A stretch of DNA of 64,000 bases from Baylisascaris procyonis. Lineage: Eukaryota > Nematoda > Chromadorea > Rhabditida > Ascarididae. Location of the stretch: the NCBI GenBank assembly GCA_037389465.1, contig JAZARR010000154.1, positions 3,100,001 to 3,164,000 of the forward strand, given 5' to 3'. A program made the translations under genes and the position numbers. The notes beneath the pieces were generated by a model, which saw nothing but the letters and a program-made list of their open reading frames with translations, was not told the origin of the DNA and did no database searches. Shown here one piece after another: positions 1 through 13,212 of the stretch (its first letter is position 1; the number at the start of each line of letters is the position of its first letter).

Positions 1-356
1 AGTTATGTCTAAGCATTTGCGATACATGTCTGTCTGTCTCTACTTTCAGTTCGTGAACCATAAAAGATTAGGCGATGACAATTATATATTTGATCTGCTA
101 GCTACATCAAACCCAATCCCGTTCCCATTGAAAATTCTCTCCACCAATTTTGATGCCTTAACGCGTCCGTGACATCTGGAAGTCAACTATTTCCCGTTGC
201 CAGTTGTAGAGCACAATAGTTGGACATCTGCAGAATCGTCATCAGCACCGGAAAAGGGATACTATGAAACATTCCACCATCTTCTGAATATCCGTATATA
301 TATTACCGTATATATAGCTTAATCTAAACAACGAAAAAACAGAGAGAGTTGATAAC

Positions 357-3300
357 CTGCGTAGAGGTAGGTCCTTCTGGAGGCTTAGGAGTGCCTTCGC
401 GACTCGACGATAGCTCTTTTGGCTGTTGCATGCCACCTCCACCACTTTGTACTGGAGGTGTTCCCTTATAGAATTTGCCCGACAATGATTTCAATGCCCA
501 GCTAGCCCATTGTGGAACCTACAAGCAATTGAATACCTTCAAAACTGATTTGATGCAAAAAAAAAATGCATATAAGTGGGAGGGACCTAAAACATTTAAA
601 ATGGATATTCAAATTCTTTCTGATTAGTGATTTAAATATGCAAATAAATCAGGTGTGCAAAACAGATAGTGGTCTCACCTCCACCAAAAATTGATCCCTC
701 ATATAATTTCAGTTCAAAACCGAAAGTTCTATCTGTTTACATGTTTGGATAGATCATTTACCATTAGCAAAAAAACTTCGATATCCCTCAGAAATGTCCT
801 TCATGGTACTCATATGAAGCTTATACCTAACAATGCTGGAAACATGATCCAATAAACGCAACCAGGCAAAACGCTTGCTGTGTTTAGTTGTCATTATTTA
901 TTTACCGAGCTACTATTTCCTGCTTCAGCAGATTTGCTAAGGAAAATGCGAAAGGATTTTCAACTTTGCGGCCTCAGAAGGAGGATCAGAATCCCCAACT
1001 TTCCACCTCAAGAATTGGATCAAAGTTTCCCAACTCTCCAAATTATTTTCATCGCTTTTAGGTCTGTGTCCCGAGAAAGAAATGTGATGTATGTTCGAAC
1101 TAATGTTGCGAATTGAAAGGTTCATGCTTCAAAGTGAACAGCTATACTAGGGAGGACAGCGAAATATACGTTAAAAAATCACTTGCCGTAATAAAATATT
1201 AGTGAATTTTTCGAACTATTGATAAAATATTTTACCAGAACTCAAAATGGAGGATTGTACAAGACTTGCGAGCTTTATTGGAGATCACATGATAACCGAA
1301 ATTTTAAAACTTTAGTTTAAAAAAAACTTTAAACTATGGGGAAGAAATTTTTTAGGTGGAGAAAGCAGGGATACCTTATCACTGCTAAGTAATCCACTCT
1401 TGCCTCCGGCTTGCACTTGTGCTTCCAATTCGGCAATTACCTCTGGGTTTTCACTTGCTTTCTCCAACTTCTCGATAAAGCCATGCAACGCCTTGAAACT
1501 CTGATCGCGAACCTTTAAAAAATAAAATAAAATACGGCACTAAGGCAAAACATATCTTCTACGACCATTTCCCTTTTCCCCTCACCTTCGCTTCAATTTA
1601 GCACAAATATTGCAGCATTAAAAATTAAAACAGTGCCTTACAATTGGTTTCTGCATCTGAAATAGCCAAATTTTGCTTCGAAATATGAACATTTTACTTA
1701 TAAATAAGATCAAAATTTTGCATAGAAAGTCAATAGGAATCGCAAAGTTGGTTGAAACTACTCAGAAACTTTTCAACTGAAATATCTAAAAGTCGATGCA
1801 TAAAAATTTAATTGTATTCTAAATGTCATTTCCGTTATAACAATTAACAATCTGAATTATTACAACTAATAAAAACTATAAAATTACTATCGTCTTGAAC
1901 AGAAACTCAACACTGGTAATCATCGAAATTAAGAACATTTGTGAAGAGAATATACGTAAAACTTTGTCGCATTTAGTAACGCATTCGCTTAAGTATCATG
2001 CCAATAACGATTTCGCCTTCTTCCCTAGTTCACTTTCATTGAAAATAACTTGGCTTCGCCACAAGAAAAGAACCTCTAAGACCCCCTTAATACATCAAAT
2101 ATCACTCGGAATTTGAATATGTATCTGATAAGGCTTGTACGAAATTGGTATTTAGGCTGATGCAAGGGAATAACAAATTTCAAGAATGACACCCGATTAC
2201 GGATGAAACAGCTCTTCAAAGTCACATCGATCAGATAATTAAACGAACAAAATTTTACACATTATTTCTCGCAAGCCATGGTCAAACAAAACTCCGTAGT
2301 TAATCTATGGCTCCAGGGAGTGGAACAGGGAGTGAAAGTCTCATCCCCCTCATCCAAGCCTTCCCCTCTCCTCCCCCTCTCCACCTCCCGCAAACCTTTA
2401 CCACAGATGATGAATGCAATCATTTAACTGAGACAAAAGCAGTGACAGATGTGTGACGAACTTGTTTTTCAGGATCGCAGGTGAGTGGTGCTAATGCGGG
2501 AACAACTCGATTGGCCACTTCAACAAGTGAGTAGTACTGCTGGGTGGCACTTAACGCCAATACTGCAGCCATACGTGCCGGAGGGAAAGGATCTTTGAGA
2601 GCACGTGTGAATGCGCTTATTAAAATACGCTGCCGTTGCGACGGGTCTATATAGCAGCCGATCTTGCCCAGACAAATCGTCGTATTTGTTCGTATCCCTG
2701 GCTGATCATCACTTCCTGGAAACTATTTTTACATATAACAATAACTCCTGAATCACTGAATGAATTTTCAGTTATAAAAGAAGCTACCCTCAACCATTGG
2801 ACGTATTGAAGTTCTACAAACTCAGAGATGTGGAATTCCCTTTTCTGCAACAAAAAAGGACGTAATAAAACAAATTTCACCAAAGCGTGCCAAGCCAACA
2901 GTACCGAAGATGAACTAAAGTACAAAGATTTGGAAGAAAAAAACCCAAGGGATAAGCTTTTTTATTAACTTCCCGACGGGAAGGCAATGGAAAGAAAGGG
3001 TAGATGGTAGAGTTGGACATTACATTTTCATCTCATAAGCACCACTAAGGAGCTGTGAAGTGCCTGCACAGTATGCTTTCAATGCTTCCTTTTTCGAAAT
3101 TATACGATTTTCTATTCAATGCTCATTGGTGCACTATTTAATGAACAACTTAAAAACGATCGATGTAGTTAGCGCAATCAAAGAAAGGTCACCACTCTGA
3201 AGCCCAAAAATGAATAACGGAGAAAACTTGCGAAGAGAAATTCCCTATTTAAAGCTTTACTTGACAGATTTAATGCTGTAGTACCATGCACTAACATTCA

Positions 3301-6300
3301 CAATTTCTAATCTCCTATTCAAATACCTTCTTTTGTTGATAGCATCATAAGAGTAACTATGAATGACGACATAAATCGACAAAGAAAGATCCCTTAATTC
3401 TCTATCTATAATAGTTTCAATCAAATCTTTTTACCTTCCCGTAAATCAACGAAACACTTCCTCACTGCAAGCAATTTACTTTGGCAATGATGAGCCTTTG
3501 AACTGAATTCAGAAGTGATTTAAGACCTACGTATATATCAAATTACAAAGGCAACATATATATATCAAAGCCAACATTCATATGATGACTTAAGTGGTAG
3601 ATGTCACCTGCTGTCGATCGTACCAATATCACGCAGTCTAACCCAGCAATTTACAAATGCACCATCCAAGCAATGAATTTCCAGCAAGGTTCTTCAAACC
3701 CAATAAAGCAATAATGGTAAGAAGAAAGAAAGCACTATGAAACGACAAATCACCTTGTAATCTAGCAAGATATTTCATAAGATCGGTGTTCAGATTGTGA
3801 TTGTTTAACTTATCAGCCAGTGAGACCATTGCCTTCACGGTACTTTCACGCACCGCCGGGTTCGTATCCAAAAATCCGGATGCAAGATTCCTGAACATAA
3901 AAGTTGAGGATATAAGATCTCTTGTTTCAAAATTTTTAATAGTTGAGAACATTATAAGAACCGAGGCCTTTATATTTCTAAAAATTTGGAACGACTAGGC
4001 AACTAAAGAAATATTCATAATTCTCTCATACTTTTACAGGAGATAATATAACAGACAGACAAAAGGTGTTCATCCCGTCCTACAACTGAACTCGGAGATG
4101 GGCCAAGAAAGACAGATTCTATCGGAACTGCAACATACGGAAAGAGAGTACATATAATAATTAACGGTTCCGCAGCGAGGCGAATTTCACAGCACCGGCG
4201 TTGTCGAAAGATTTGACATGCAAGAACCTCATCATATCCTTCAACGATGCTACAGATGCCAGAAAAGAACGAGACTTGAGTATATTTTCAACAAAATAAA
4301 ATTCTAATTCAGAACACTTTCCATTCCTTAGCAATTTTGTTCTTGCTCTATTTTCTCTACATTCATAACACCATATGCCAATTTAAATGTCTTGACAGGA
4401 AAAACGTCCAACTTTTGATATATTGTTGCTACAAGAGCGTTACTAGCGGGATGTGTGTTATGCCCCAACATAGTAGTAACATTTAAAAGTAGCCTATCGG
4501 AAACCGCAACACAATATCTGAAACAATCATCGAAGTACGCCCTCTTCTGTGCCAACAAATTCGACGCATTGGGCGATCGTTGTTGTCACTAGGCTATTTC
4601 CATTGAGTCTGCATAAAACTCGCTATTAATCCATTAGTTTTTGGCAAAAAATGGAATATCGGTCATTCCACAGCCTCCATATTCATCCAATCTAGTATCA
4701 GCACACCTTTTTTACTTCTCAGATCGAAGGCCGACGTTTTGTAGGGTGGAGGGGACGCTAGCGACAGCGTCTACAAAATGAAAGCAAGATAAACGAATAG
4801 CTTTAAATGCAGATCAAAAAATTTTTTATTTGGAAAATTTGGATTTATAGTTCTCATGCAAAATTCACTCCTCCATCTACACCACTTTACCCTCCCAAAT
4901 AAATATTCATGAAAGTGGGGTACGAAAATGGAATAGCGAAGAGATGTTTGCTGCCAAAATAAATGGCAATTACCCGTATATTTTATCGTTGACTACTTGA
5001 GGTGTTAAGTGCGCCGCGAATTCGTCAATTTTTTCCAGCAATTTAACGCGAGTCACTCGATCAGGTGAGCTGAACAATTTGCACAAACATGGCACAATGC
5101 GTCGTTGATATTCATCTTCATCGAGAAGGCGACCCAATTTGAATAAAGGAACCAAGATATGCGATCCCGCATCACCATATTCGTAGCTCTAATAAATCAA
5201 CACATCAATTCTACATTTGAACTGCAACTTCAGGTCGCACTGCTGATAGATACTGAACTATGACAGATCGATCATAAATGAACACTGCTTCGATCCTATA
5301 ATATGGAACATCTCCTGCATCCGCAGGTGGTACCGAAACAATAAAAAATGATATCCTAGCAGGTTTTGCAACAACTGACTGTTACTATGGAATGACTAGT
5401 GGCTGCAACGAAACATCAAGTACTATCGAGCGCATCTTTTAAAGAAGTGAGAATCGAAAGCTCTGCTGAACGGTCCAACACCGACAGTGCTTCAAAAAAT
5501 TTTTGGCTAAGGAGCTGAGAAGGATTGGAAAAACTTGCCTGTGTTTAAACGTATCACTACTATCTAGATGCGCATCCCTTGTGTAAATAGAACCACTTCA
5601 GTCAAGGTGAAGAAAGGATCAGGAAAAAACAGTCAGTGGAACAACCAGAAGCTCTCCAATCATCTCAATAAAGCTCCACCCACAAATTAAAAAATTGTAA
5701 ATTATAGCTGATTGGAGATGAAATACGATCAAATAAAAGCATCAAAACATACTCACATGAATAAGTTGTGGTAAAATTTTGTATTTAGCGACATCGTCGG
5801 GGAATATGCCAAGATGATCTTTTAATTGAGTGAAAAATGTTTGTTTATCGTGTGCATCTTTCAATTGAAATTCCTCAAGGAAAAGTAGCGTATCGACGAA
5901 ACGATTCTTGAAGAAACCACCAGTACGACGACATTCTCGAAATAAATTACACTGAGATTGAGTTAAGTTAACATTAAAAAAAATGAGAAATGAAAACTAA
6001 AAATGCAATCATCTGGGAAAGCAATTTATAGAACAGCGCATGGCGGGGAATAATGGGATGAGCGCTTTTGCATTCACGATCGTCGAGATTTTACTACTGA
6101 CAAGTTAACGACTATCAAGAAAGAAGTAGTGAAAAACGATTCATCTAACATCACTATATTATGAGACTGACTTGGATGCAAAATAATAGACACCACTGAC
6201 AATACCCTCTTCCTCTTGCTTTTTTATTTACTATAAATTGAGTTTTTGGGAAATATTGGTATAATTATCGTTGTTCATTTATTTTACCGAAGTGTAAATA

Positions 6301-9300
6301 TCGGCAGATATGCGCTATCGGCAAGTCGTACAAACACCTCAATATGAAAATGCCCTATGGCTCAAACGTCATCAATAATCGCACACATTTGTCTCAATTT
6401 ATGCACAAAAATTTTGAGGCTCATATGAACCCAACAGCGCATAGCTGGTACTCTACAGAATCATTCGTAATAGATCGTATTTGCGAAGCTATACCTCTGA
6501 AGTAATGAAATCCGAACCAGATGTTCCTCTATGCTATTATGAACTGCAGTACGCCCGCTATCCCCTGCATATTTTTTATTGTTAAATATATATCAACTAT
6601 GTGTCATGCTACACGATGTTTTACTGATTTCATAGTCCGTTATTGTCAAACTTGCTATTCAACAAGAGTTATACCCTTGAGTTTAATGCAACCCACGTCA
6701 AAACTGCGGCATAAACAATTCTCCTTTATGTGATAAGAGCCAATATGGAGAATTTTTTATACGTGCAGAGCTATTCGAATGACGCAAAACATAAATACCA
6801 ACTTTAATGTTTCCATTTTTTTTAATAAACCTATGCATCCTTTTCTAGCACATCCGTTTACCTTAATTTCATTTACTCCACTTTGAACGTAACATAAAGA
6901 ATTGACAAAGACGCACCATTAAGCAACTCTTCAGTATCCAATCTAGCAGCACTTGGCATTGCCGTTTTTTTATAAAGATCGCGGAGTCGTTGCGGTAGTC
7001 TACCAGGTGCTTCCGGTTTATTGAGATCATCGTTGAATCCGTTAAACAATTCCCACATCAACAATGCCATTGCATTCAAATCGTTTCGTGGATTACTGCA
7101 AATCACTGCATTGCATTCATATATCCACAATAATTTTAATACAATCCACCATAGACCACTGATATAAAAACCGAGAACATAATACTGATGTCAATTTATA
7201 AAGGGATTTGTATGAGCCGGAGAAATCTTATATAGTAAGAACAGAAAATTTTTCGCTTGTATTATCTCATAACTCACATTATTTCGATTATTGCCTACCT
7301 ATCCGAACTGTTGTAATTCATTTCCACTACACATCTTCTCTTTGCCTGTGTGTGGTGTGTTCTCAGCTCATTCCTAATTTCCCAATAATTGTAATCTCCA
7401 ACCAGAAAATGCCAATTAGCATCTAAGATAATTTTTTTTTAAATTTACAAAGAAAACGAAATAAGAGAATAATAAACTAACGTAAAAGCAATTGCACATT
7501 CGAGTCCGCTTACTTTCCAATCGCCAGCATCGGTCACATAAATTGAACGTCGTAAATTTTCATGACTTAACTTTGCCTCTCGGTGTAAAAATTTTAAACA
7601 GCTCTGCAAATAATTCATCAATAAATATAATTATTTATATTACAACTGATCTATAAAGAAAACTCTTTTACCTTCTGCGTTCTGCCTTTCAGACTGTCAA
7701 TAATGCTATACAACTTGCTAGAGTTCACGAAAAACTCCCATAATGTAGGAAGTTTGTTAACATTCTAGAGAATAATAAACGACAAATTATTATCACAACA
7801 ACTTGAGATATTGCTTGTCACATCTGAGATGTAGCACTACTCTGTACTCGAAGAGTCTAAAGCAAGTATTCTTTTCGAAAATATGTCTAACAGCTAAAGC
7901 TACCTAGCAGTTGCATCATGAAAATACTACTAGAAGAAAAAACTCGAAAATTTAGTGTAAATGAAAGCGACGTATTGGAAGAGGTAACTCACCATTAGCT
8001 GAAAAAGACCCCATGATACAACAAATTCCTTTTGGGTACCCGTAAAATTCGATTCCGATATATACACACTGAGTGGTACACAACATTCGGTTATAAGATA
8101 GAAAGTATTATCAACCTAAAAAAACATCACTTCAACAAATCAAATTCTCAATGATAGATGGAAAGTTGCATATACCGTATAACCTCGAATAAAACCACAG
8201 GCAAATCACAGCCTCGAACTTTTAAAAGTGAGTTCATTCCTGAACAGAATCCAAATAAAATTTTGTTTAAATAAATATTCTAAAATTTAATAAATAAGTT
8301 AATAAATAAATAAGAATTTCATTCTAGGCAATTAATTATAAATCTGTTCATGATTGTTTAAAAGTCTCTCAACAAACTCTAGTCAGCTATTATGACATAA
8401 AATACCGCATAACCACACAAGAATTAGTAGTGGTTTAGAATATTGTGAGGAAGGTATGCTTACAACACTAGAATTCTATTCCAAAAATCATCTCAGCCGC
8501 TAACTAATTATGCAAATTTTTGATGAAAATTTATCTTTAATGCTTTTAGCATATATTTCTCAATGTTTTCAGCCACATAAAAATCATACAATTTTCAAAT
8601 TTAAGCCACATCATAATATTTCCGCAATGAATATTCATTTTATTTTATTATTTTTATTGTTTTCTATTATTTATTTTGTTGTTTTATGTTGTTTATTGTT
8701 TTTCAATGTTTTTTTAGCCAACGTTTCCAAAGAATTTTGCGTAGACTTCAAAAATTGTAGTTCATTCCCGTTCCTCCCCCCTGCGTACCTTCTAACAAAA
8801 ATTGCCGGAGATGTGTTCACTATCAGCGTCTGCAGACATGAGAGACTATGAATATTTCTACTAAATAAAACAAAAGAAACATTCAAAAAGGTCTTTGCAA
8901 GATTTCACAAGTCAAGAACAATGAAATGGATTTTACGAAATACATCAAAATACTATGAAAAATGAGAAATAATGCAAAATTTTATGATCACATAGGTCCT
9001 GCCCGGTTGCCAGTGGGGATGGGAATGCCGCCCATGATTTTTACCCCGACAACTTTCGGCCAAATGAAGCAGATATCTGCACCATTTCCCTTCTGCCCCT
9101 CTCTCTCCATATTCCCACCCCTAGAGTGCCACATTCCCGCGGTATGCGTAGCAATCAGCCTTCTCAAATAAGTATTCAGCTTCAACGCTAATTTTATAAA
9201 TCAGAAATTAAAGATTATAAAATTGATAGCCCTTCCATTTCTATCGAGATAAGATTATAAAATAATATAGGAAGAGATTAATTGCGGTTTCTCTCGAAAT

Positions 9301-10703
9301 TTCAATGCATCATCTGCTAATAGGATGCAATATGTTCATCTTCTTGTATTTTTCCTTAATATTGTGATAATTTGTATACTTCACCTATCTAAAATTAATT
9401 TCAACAGTGCTCACTTTACCCGTCGCCTATAAAATTTGGGAAACGATTTTATGGAAATATACCCGATGGGAAATGTTTAGCATCATATTTATTTCCCGTT
9501 TAATATCTGATGGTAATCTCTGGTCAACATCATCGTTGGTGGCAAATAAACGCGAATTTGTGTAAAGAGTTTCACATATAGAGTCTTTATCCTCCAATGA
9601 TGATACCTTATTTCAATATGAACGAACTGATAAAAAACGCAATTGGTGGCTTATCAAAATATTTTCCGCACAAAGAAAAACGGCAGATTGCACTGAAAAT
9701 TAAAGCGACATATAGGATGCCGTATCAGTGTTCTTGTGTTACTTATTATAACGGGACGGGAATAAGGTTACCTTTATCAAAGAGACAGATATAAATCAAC
9801 GAATAAAAATTTAGAGAAAGTATCTATAAAATAAATATAATTTCATAAAGAAATATTAAAAATTTAAACGACTGATAATTTATAAATGCACTAACCTCAA
9901 TACTATCGAGATAAGTTAAAACATTCGGATGTCGCATTGTTTTCAACTTTTGCGCTTGTTGCTTTAAGTTTGTTCCACCACCGTATTGATCCAAAGATGC
10001 AAAAAAACATGTCGCCTTCTCTGTCGGTTCCGCCTGATAATTAAACATTTTTGAAACGTTTAATTCCACCTCAGAGGATTAAATAAATCGTGGAAAACAA
10101 ACAGCTATAAGATAAAAATTTAACGTTTTATGAACTTTATTGATGCATTTTTACTTAGGTTCCTTTAGACTGCTTCGATCATCAGTAACTTGGATGATAT
10201 GGTCTTTCATTGCGATCAAACTCACCATTGAGCTTTTCTCTGCTGATACATTTGCTGGGTGCCAACTTCCTATTTCATCTGACTTGTTTGAGAACCTAAA
10301 CGTTACTGCCTGCATTTGTCTGTGAATCGGTCAGCGCGAAACCTTAAGGAAATTCCTTTGTATCGTGAATTACAACTCACCAGGCTGGCCATTCCCCTGG
10401 CTCCTTAGAGAGCCAAACAAAACAAAGGTATTATGCGCCTGTCTGTGTGTTGTTGACCAATATTTTAGCTAGAACTTTTATGCAGGTTTATATGAAAATT
10501 TTAATTCGAATTCATCACACGCTTTTTATACTGGCCAGGTAAAGTATGTGAATTATGAGAGGAATAAAAGCAGAATTAATCACCTTTTTAAAACTTTTAC
10601 CCATCGAAACCCCTTTAGAGGTGTGGAAACTCGTCTGTGGCAAGTCATAGGCGAAATGTGCTTTCGGATCCCTCGTAAATAACGACGACAATACCGATGC
10701 CAT
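357..10703 (-). CDS. scyl-1: SCYL1-type pseudokinase with HEAT repeats (C-terminus not resolved)
   Basis: Homologue of SCYL1 (N-terminal kinase-like protein), a catalytically inactive kinase-fold protein that acts in Golgi-ER (COPI) trafficking. Exons on the minus strand, in order: 10584-10703, 9896-10033, 7993-8115, 7482-7603, 6917-7095, 5757-5935, 4974-5188, 3754-3890, 2462-2715, 1375-1512, 357-518. All phases agree and give 589 codons; human SCYL1 has about 800. Diagnostic segments are [65 protein letters not shown] and [17 protein letters not shown]. The HRD position reads LSH (about residues 139-141) and the DFG position VSG (about 158-160), so catalysis is not expected. An acceptor TTTCAG lies 12 nt before the ATG, fitting trans-splicing. 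A possible extra exon is listed separately. After base 357 the frame either ends soon (acceptor near 219) or, more likely, continues off the window, so the Golgi-binding tail is not seen. Confidence 0.95.
2336..2400 (+). repeat. polypyrimidine tract in SCYL1 intron
   Basis: A C/T-rich run on the plus strand (purine-rich on the transcribed strand) lies just downstream of exon 2462-2715, in the intron leading to exon 1375-1512. It is low-complexity sequence with no coding signal. Similar tracts occur near 17005-17046, 25740-25780 and 30833-30872. Confidence 0.6.
7672..7764 (-). other. candidate in-frame cassette exon in SCYL1
   Basis: A 93-nt open block (31 codons, starting [12 protein letters not shown]) lies in the SCYL1 intron between exons 7993-8115 and 7482-7603. 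It is bounded by an acceptor CTCTAG and a donor AAG|gtaaaa and is phase 0 at both ends. Without it the flanking exons align gaplessly with human SCYL1 across WGLFQLM|SCLKFLH, so skipping is the family-like form. Including it would insert 31 residues into the helix before the inactive catalytic loop. It may instead be chance open sequence. Confidence 0.4.
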
Positions 10704-10717
10704 CGTTGCACGCCTCT

Positions 10718-11802
10718 GAAATTATTGCTCACCAATATCAGCAACAATAATACAAACATCTAAGAAGATATCAAATTCAACGCACTTATTGCCTATGAAA
10801 TAAGACTACTGCATAGAGAATATTTAAAGGTGACAGTGTAACGGTGAACACAAAAAGGGGCGCATTTGTCATGAGGCATGGTCCAGAAAGCTTTTATCGA
10901 GAGCACAAGGGCGCTTTTGTCAAAGGCTAAATGCTAATGGCGCTTTTGTCAGGTGTGCAGATGCCGATGGCGCTTCTGTCGGGTGTGACAGTCTTATCAC
11001 GGTATCTTTTGCTGTCAAATACATTCATTTTGAAAGGCTTTTTCTCCGCTTTTCTCTAGTTAACAGTCCTGACTCCTCCTCGCATTTATTGTCCGTTTAT
11101 CCATTCCTGTAGCTGTAAACATGCACAACTCTAAAGATAGTACTTGGCTAACATAATGTAATCCTCTATCATGCCCTCAGGGAATTTTTAGGATTAAGCA
11201 GCCATTTTCGGATGAACTGCGGACACACAAGTCTGATAAGTTTGCATGCGCAAATTTTTCTTCCGAAATCAATTCGGTGTAAACAAAGACGAAATTTTCG
11301 GTTTTAATTTGTGCAGCCGGTTGGTTTCTTCAGAAAACGTTTCATCGTATCCTTGAGCATTTATATAATCGGTCGGTCTGAACTATTGAACCCTATCAAC
11401 AGCATGCAATTAATGACGTGAGAATCATGGTCCAGGCCATGCGCCTTGTCCGAGTTCGGCCACGTATGAAAATGTAGCCTAGTAACGAATGGGAAAGCCT
11501 GGCTTCCTTTATGAGTCAAAAAACGTGACTAGGTTAGCTTAGAAAAGACAATCATCATGCACGTGACCACGGCCATCCTATTTCCCCTACGTAGTCGACT
11601 ATTGTATAAAACAATGCAAACAACAATAAATCCTTAAAAACACCGGCGATCGACAATGAAGGATGTACACGTCACGCACGTCACGTGTCCAACTTATCGC
11701 TGCGTCGTGGCAAGGATGCGGCGCAAGCTGTGCTGTGAGCGAGGAAGTGCTCTTTTTCTCTGTCAAACCCTTTCGCCATTAAATGCACAATTCGAGCGGG
11801 CA
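10718..11802. other. intergenic space between SCYL1 start and U6
   Basis: No coding region could be supported here. It is the divergent interval between SCYL1 (leftward) and U6 (rightward), so promoters for both are expected in it. It holds the GGCGCTTTTGTC repeat cluster listed separately. The part from about 11400 to 11700 is less AT-rich than its surroundings but contains no recognisable gene. Confidence 0.6.
10859..10981 (+). repeat. short degenerate direct repeats, core GGCGCTTTTGTCA
   Basis: Four copies of a 13-bp core start at 10859, 10909, 10939 and 10969: ggcgcatttgtca, ggcgcttttgtca twice, and ggcgcttctgtcg. The last three are spaced exactly 30 bp apart. They lie about 155 bp upstream of the SCYL1 start codon (minus strand), in the expected promoter region. 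The role is unknown. Confidence 0.75.
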
Positions 11803-11810
11803 TTTATAAA
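11803..11810 (+). promoter_or_regulatory. TATA box of the U6 gene
   Basis: TTTATAAA lies 23-30 bp before the first base of the U6 RNA, which is where RNA polymerase III type 3 promoters carry their TATA element. I did not identify the proximal sequence element expected some 30 bp further upstream with any confidence. Confidence 0.65.
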
Positions 11811-11832
11811 GCAATTCATTGCAACCACATTC

Positions 11833-11937
11833 GTTCATTCCGATGAACATATACTAAAATTGGAACAATACAGAGAAGATTAGCATGGCCCCTGCGCAAG
11901 GATGACACGCAAATTCGTGAAGCGTTCCAAATTTTTT
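11833..11937 (+). ncRNA. U6: U6 spliceosomal snRNA
   Basis: Complete U6 snRNA gene. The 5' end GTTCAT TCCG ATGAAC forms the expected 5' stem-loop. It is followed by the near-invariant core: ATACTAAAATTGGAACAATA, then the ACAGAGA box that pairs with 5' splice sites, then the AGC-containing catalytic region and GATGACACGCAAATTCGTGA, which forms the internal stem-loop. It ends in TTCCAAATTTTTT, the pol III terminator at 11932-11937. The sequence follows animal U6 closely with no visible damage, and a TATA element sits at the right distance, so it is probably a functional copy rather than a dispersed pseudogene. The 5' end is set from the stem and could be off by one base. Confidence 0.98.
11932..11937 (+). 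terminator. pol III oligo-T terminator of U6
   Basis: A run of six T residues immediately follows the conserved U6 3' end. This is the standard RNA polymerase III stop signal. Confidence 0.85.
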
Positions 11938-13212
11938 GGTTTTATTGTCATATAAAACCCATCCAAAGCCAATAAATTCACCCCCACCATCCACCCTTCC
12001 CCTCAATCCCCACCTCACCAGTGCATATGTTTCGTTGGTTTGTGAATGGGTCGTTGTTTATTGAAAGGATCAGCGAGCATCTCCTTTGCGTTCCACGATT
12101 ATCATATATCATTGCTATTACTTCTAACGAATCGACCATTCCGTTTGTTGATATAACAAATGGGTGGTGCCTCCTCTTAGCTCTTGTTGAGCCAGATCCA
12201 TACTAAACAAACAGAGAAGCCTGCCACAGGGGTTGGCACAATACGCATTGTTATATACCCGCCGGCTGACTAATTAGTCTTGCTGCTTAGACTTCCGGTG
12301 GATCTGGACCTCCAGTCCCTCCTCTTCCCCTCCCTCTCTCCACTAACCCTGCAAATCGTCGCACAACCAACTGGCCGCATCTCAGGTCTCAAAGGTTTGC
12401 ACAAGTGGTCGACAGTTTATGACAAATTTGAGCATGCAGTCTCGAATTGTGCTTTGGATCGTTGATATAGACAACTGTTCTGCAACAAGCACCTATCTGC
12501 GAGCCTTCCTCGTTTCCTTCCACGTTTCTTCGCTTTATTTCCCCTTCCAAAGGCACATTTAAATCTTAGACCCACCTCGATGTGCATTCATAAATGTCAC
12601 ATCTTCAACGGATCGTTCCGCATACATAACCTAGAAATGAAAAACCCGGCGATCCCAGACGGGCGCAAAAAAACTGTCCATTCATATAATTAAGGATTTT
12701 GAAGGTGCGACTTTCGGTGCAGATTTCCTAATTGACTTCCCGTTGCGGTACAAGATTTCCTCCTATCGTCAAATCCAAACAATCAGCTTAACAAATAAAG
12801 GTTAATTAATTCCAAATGTTCCGAAATGAAATAACGTCACTACCTTTTAGTGGATTCCTTTAAGGAAGCATATAGCTCAAACAAAAACATCGCGTCGCAT
12901 TCCATTCCCGTTGCATATAAATAAACATATACAGCTTTCCAAAGTATATCTGTTGTCGTCCCGCAGTACTTTAGCTGATAAACAAGCCCCGCAATATTAC
13001 CTTCTAAGCATCAGACACAAATGTGAACCTCTCCGAGTTCTTCAGTCACCAGGTTGTGCTAACCTCTCCTCCTTGCTTAACCGTTTCCGGGGCAATATCT
13101 GTATCCATTTTTACAGTGTACTACAAACAAACAAAAACAGAGTGCTGTATTCACACAAACAAAGAGTCGGCATACACCACACAACAACAGCGACAGCGAA
13201 TCTCATTGTGGA
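11938..13212. other. intergenic space downstream of U6 and of rpl-43
   Basis: U6 (plus) and rpl-43 (minus) converge on this interval. I see no supported gene. Several plus-strand open frames here run for 60-70 codons but have no recognisable protein content. The rpl-43 3' UTR should lie in the right-hand part; I see no clear AATAAA on the minus strand close to the stop codon. Confidence 0.5.

Noticed and set aside
2401..2461. Continuation of SCYL1 exon 2462-2715 past the donor (reads [13 protein letters not shown] then stop)
   Set aside because: The donor gttcgt joins in phase to exon 1375-1512, giving [17 protein letters not shown], which matches human SCYL1. Read-through would truncate the protein.
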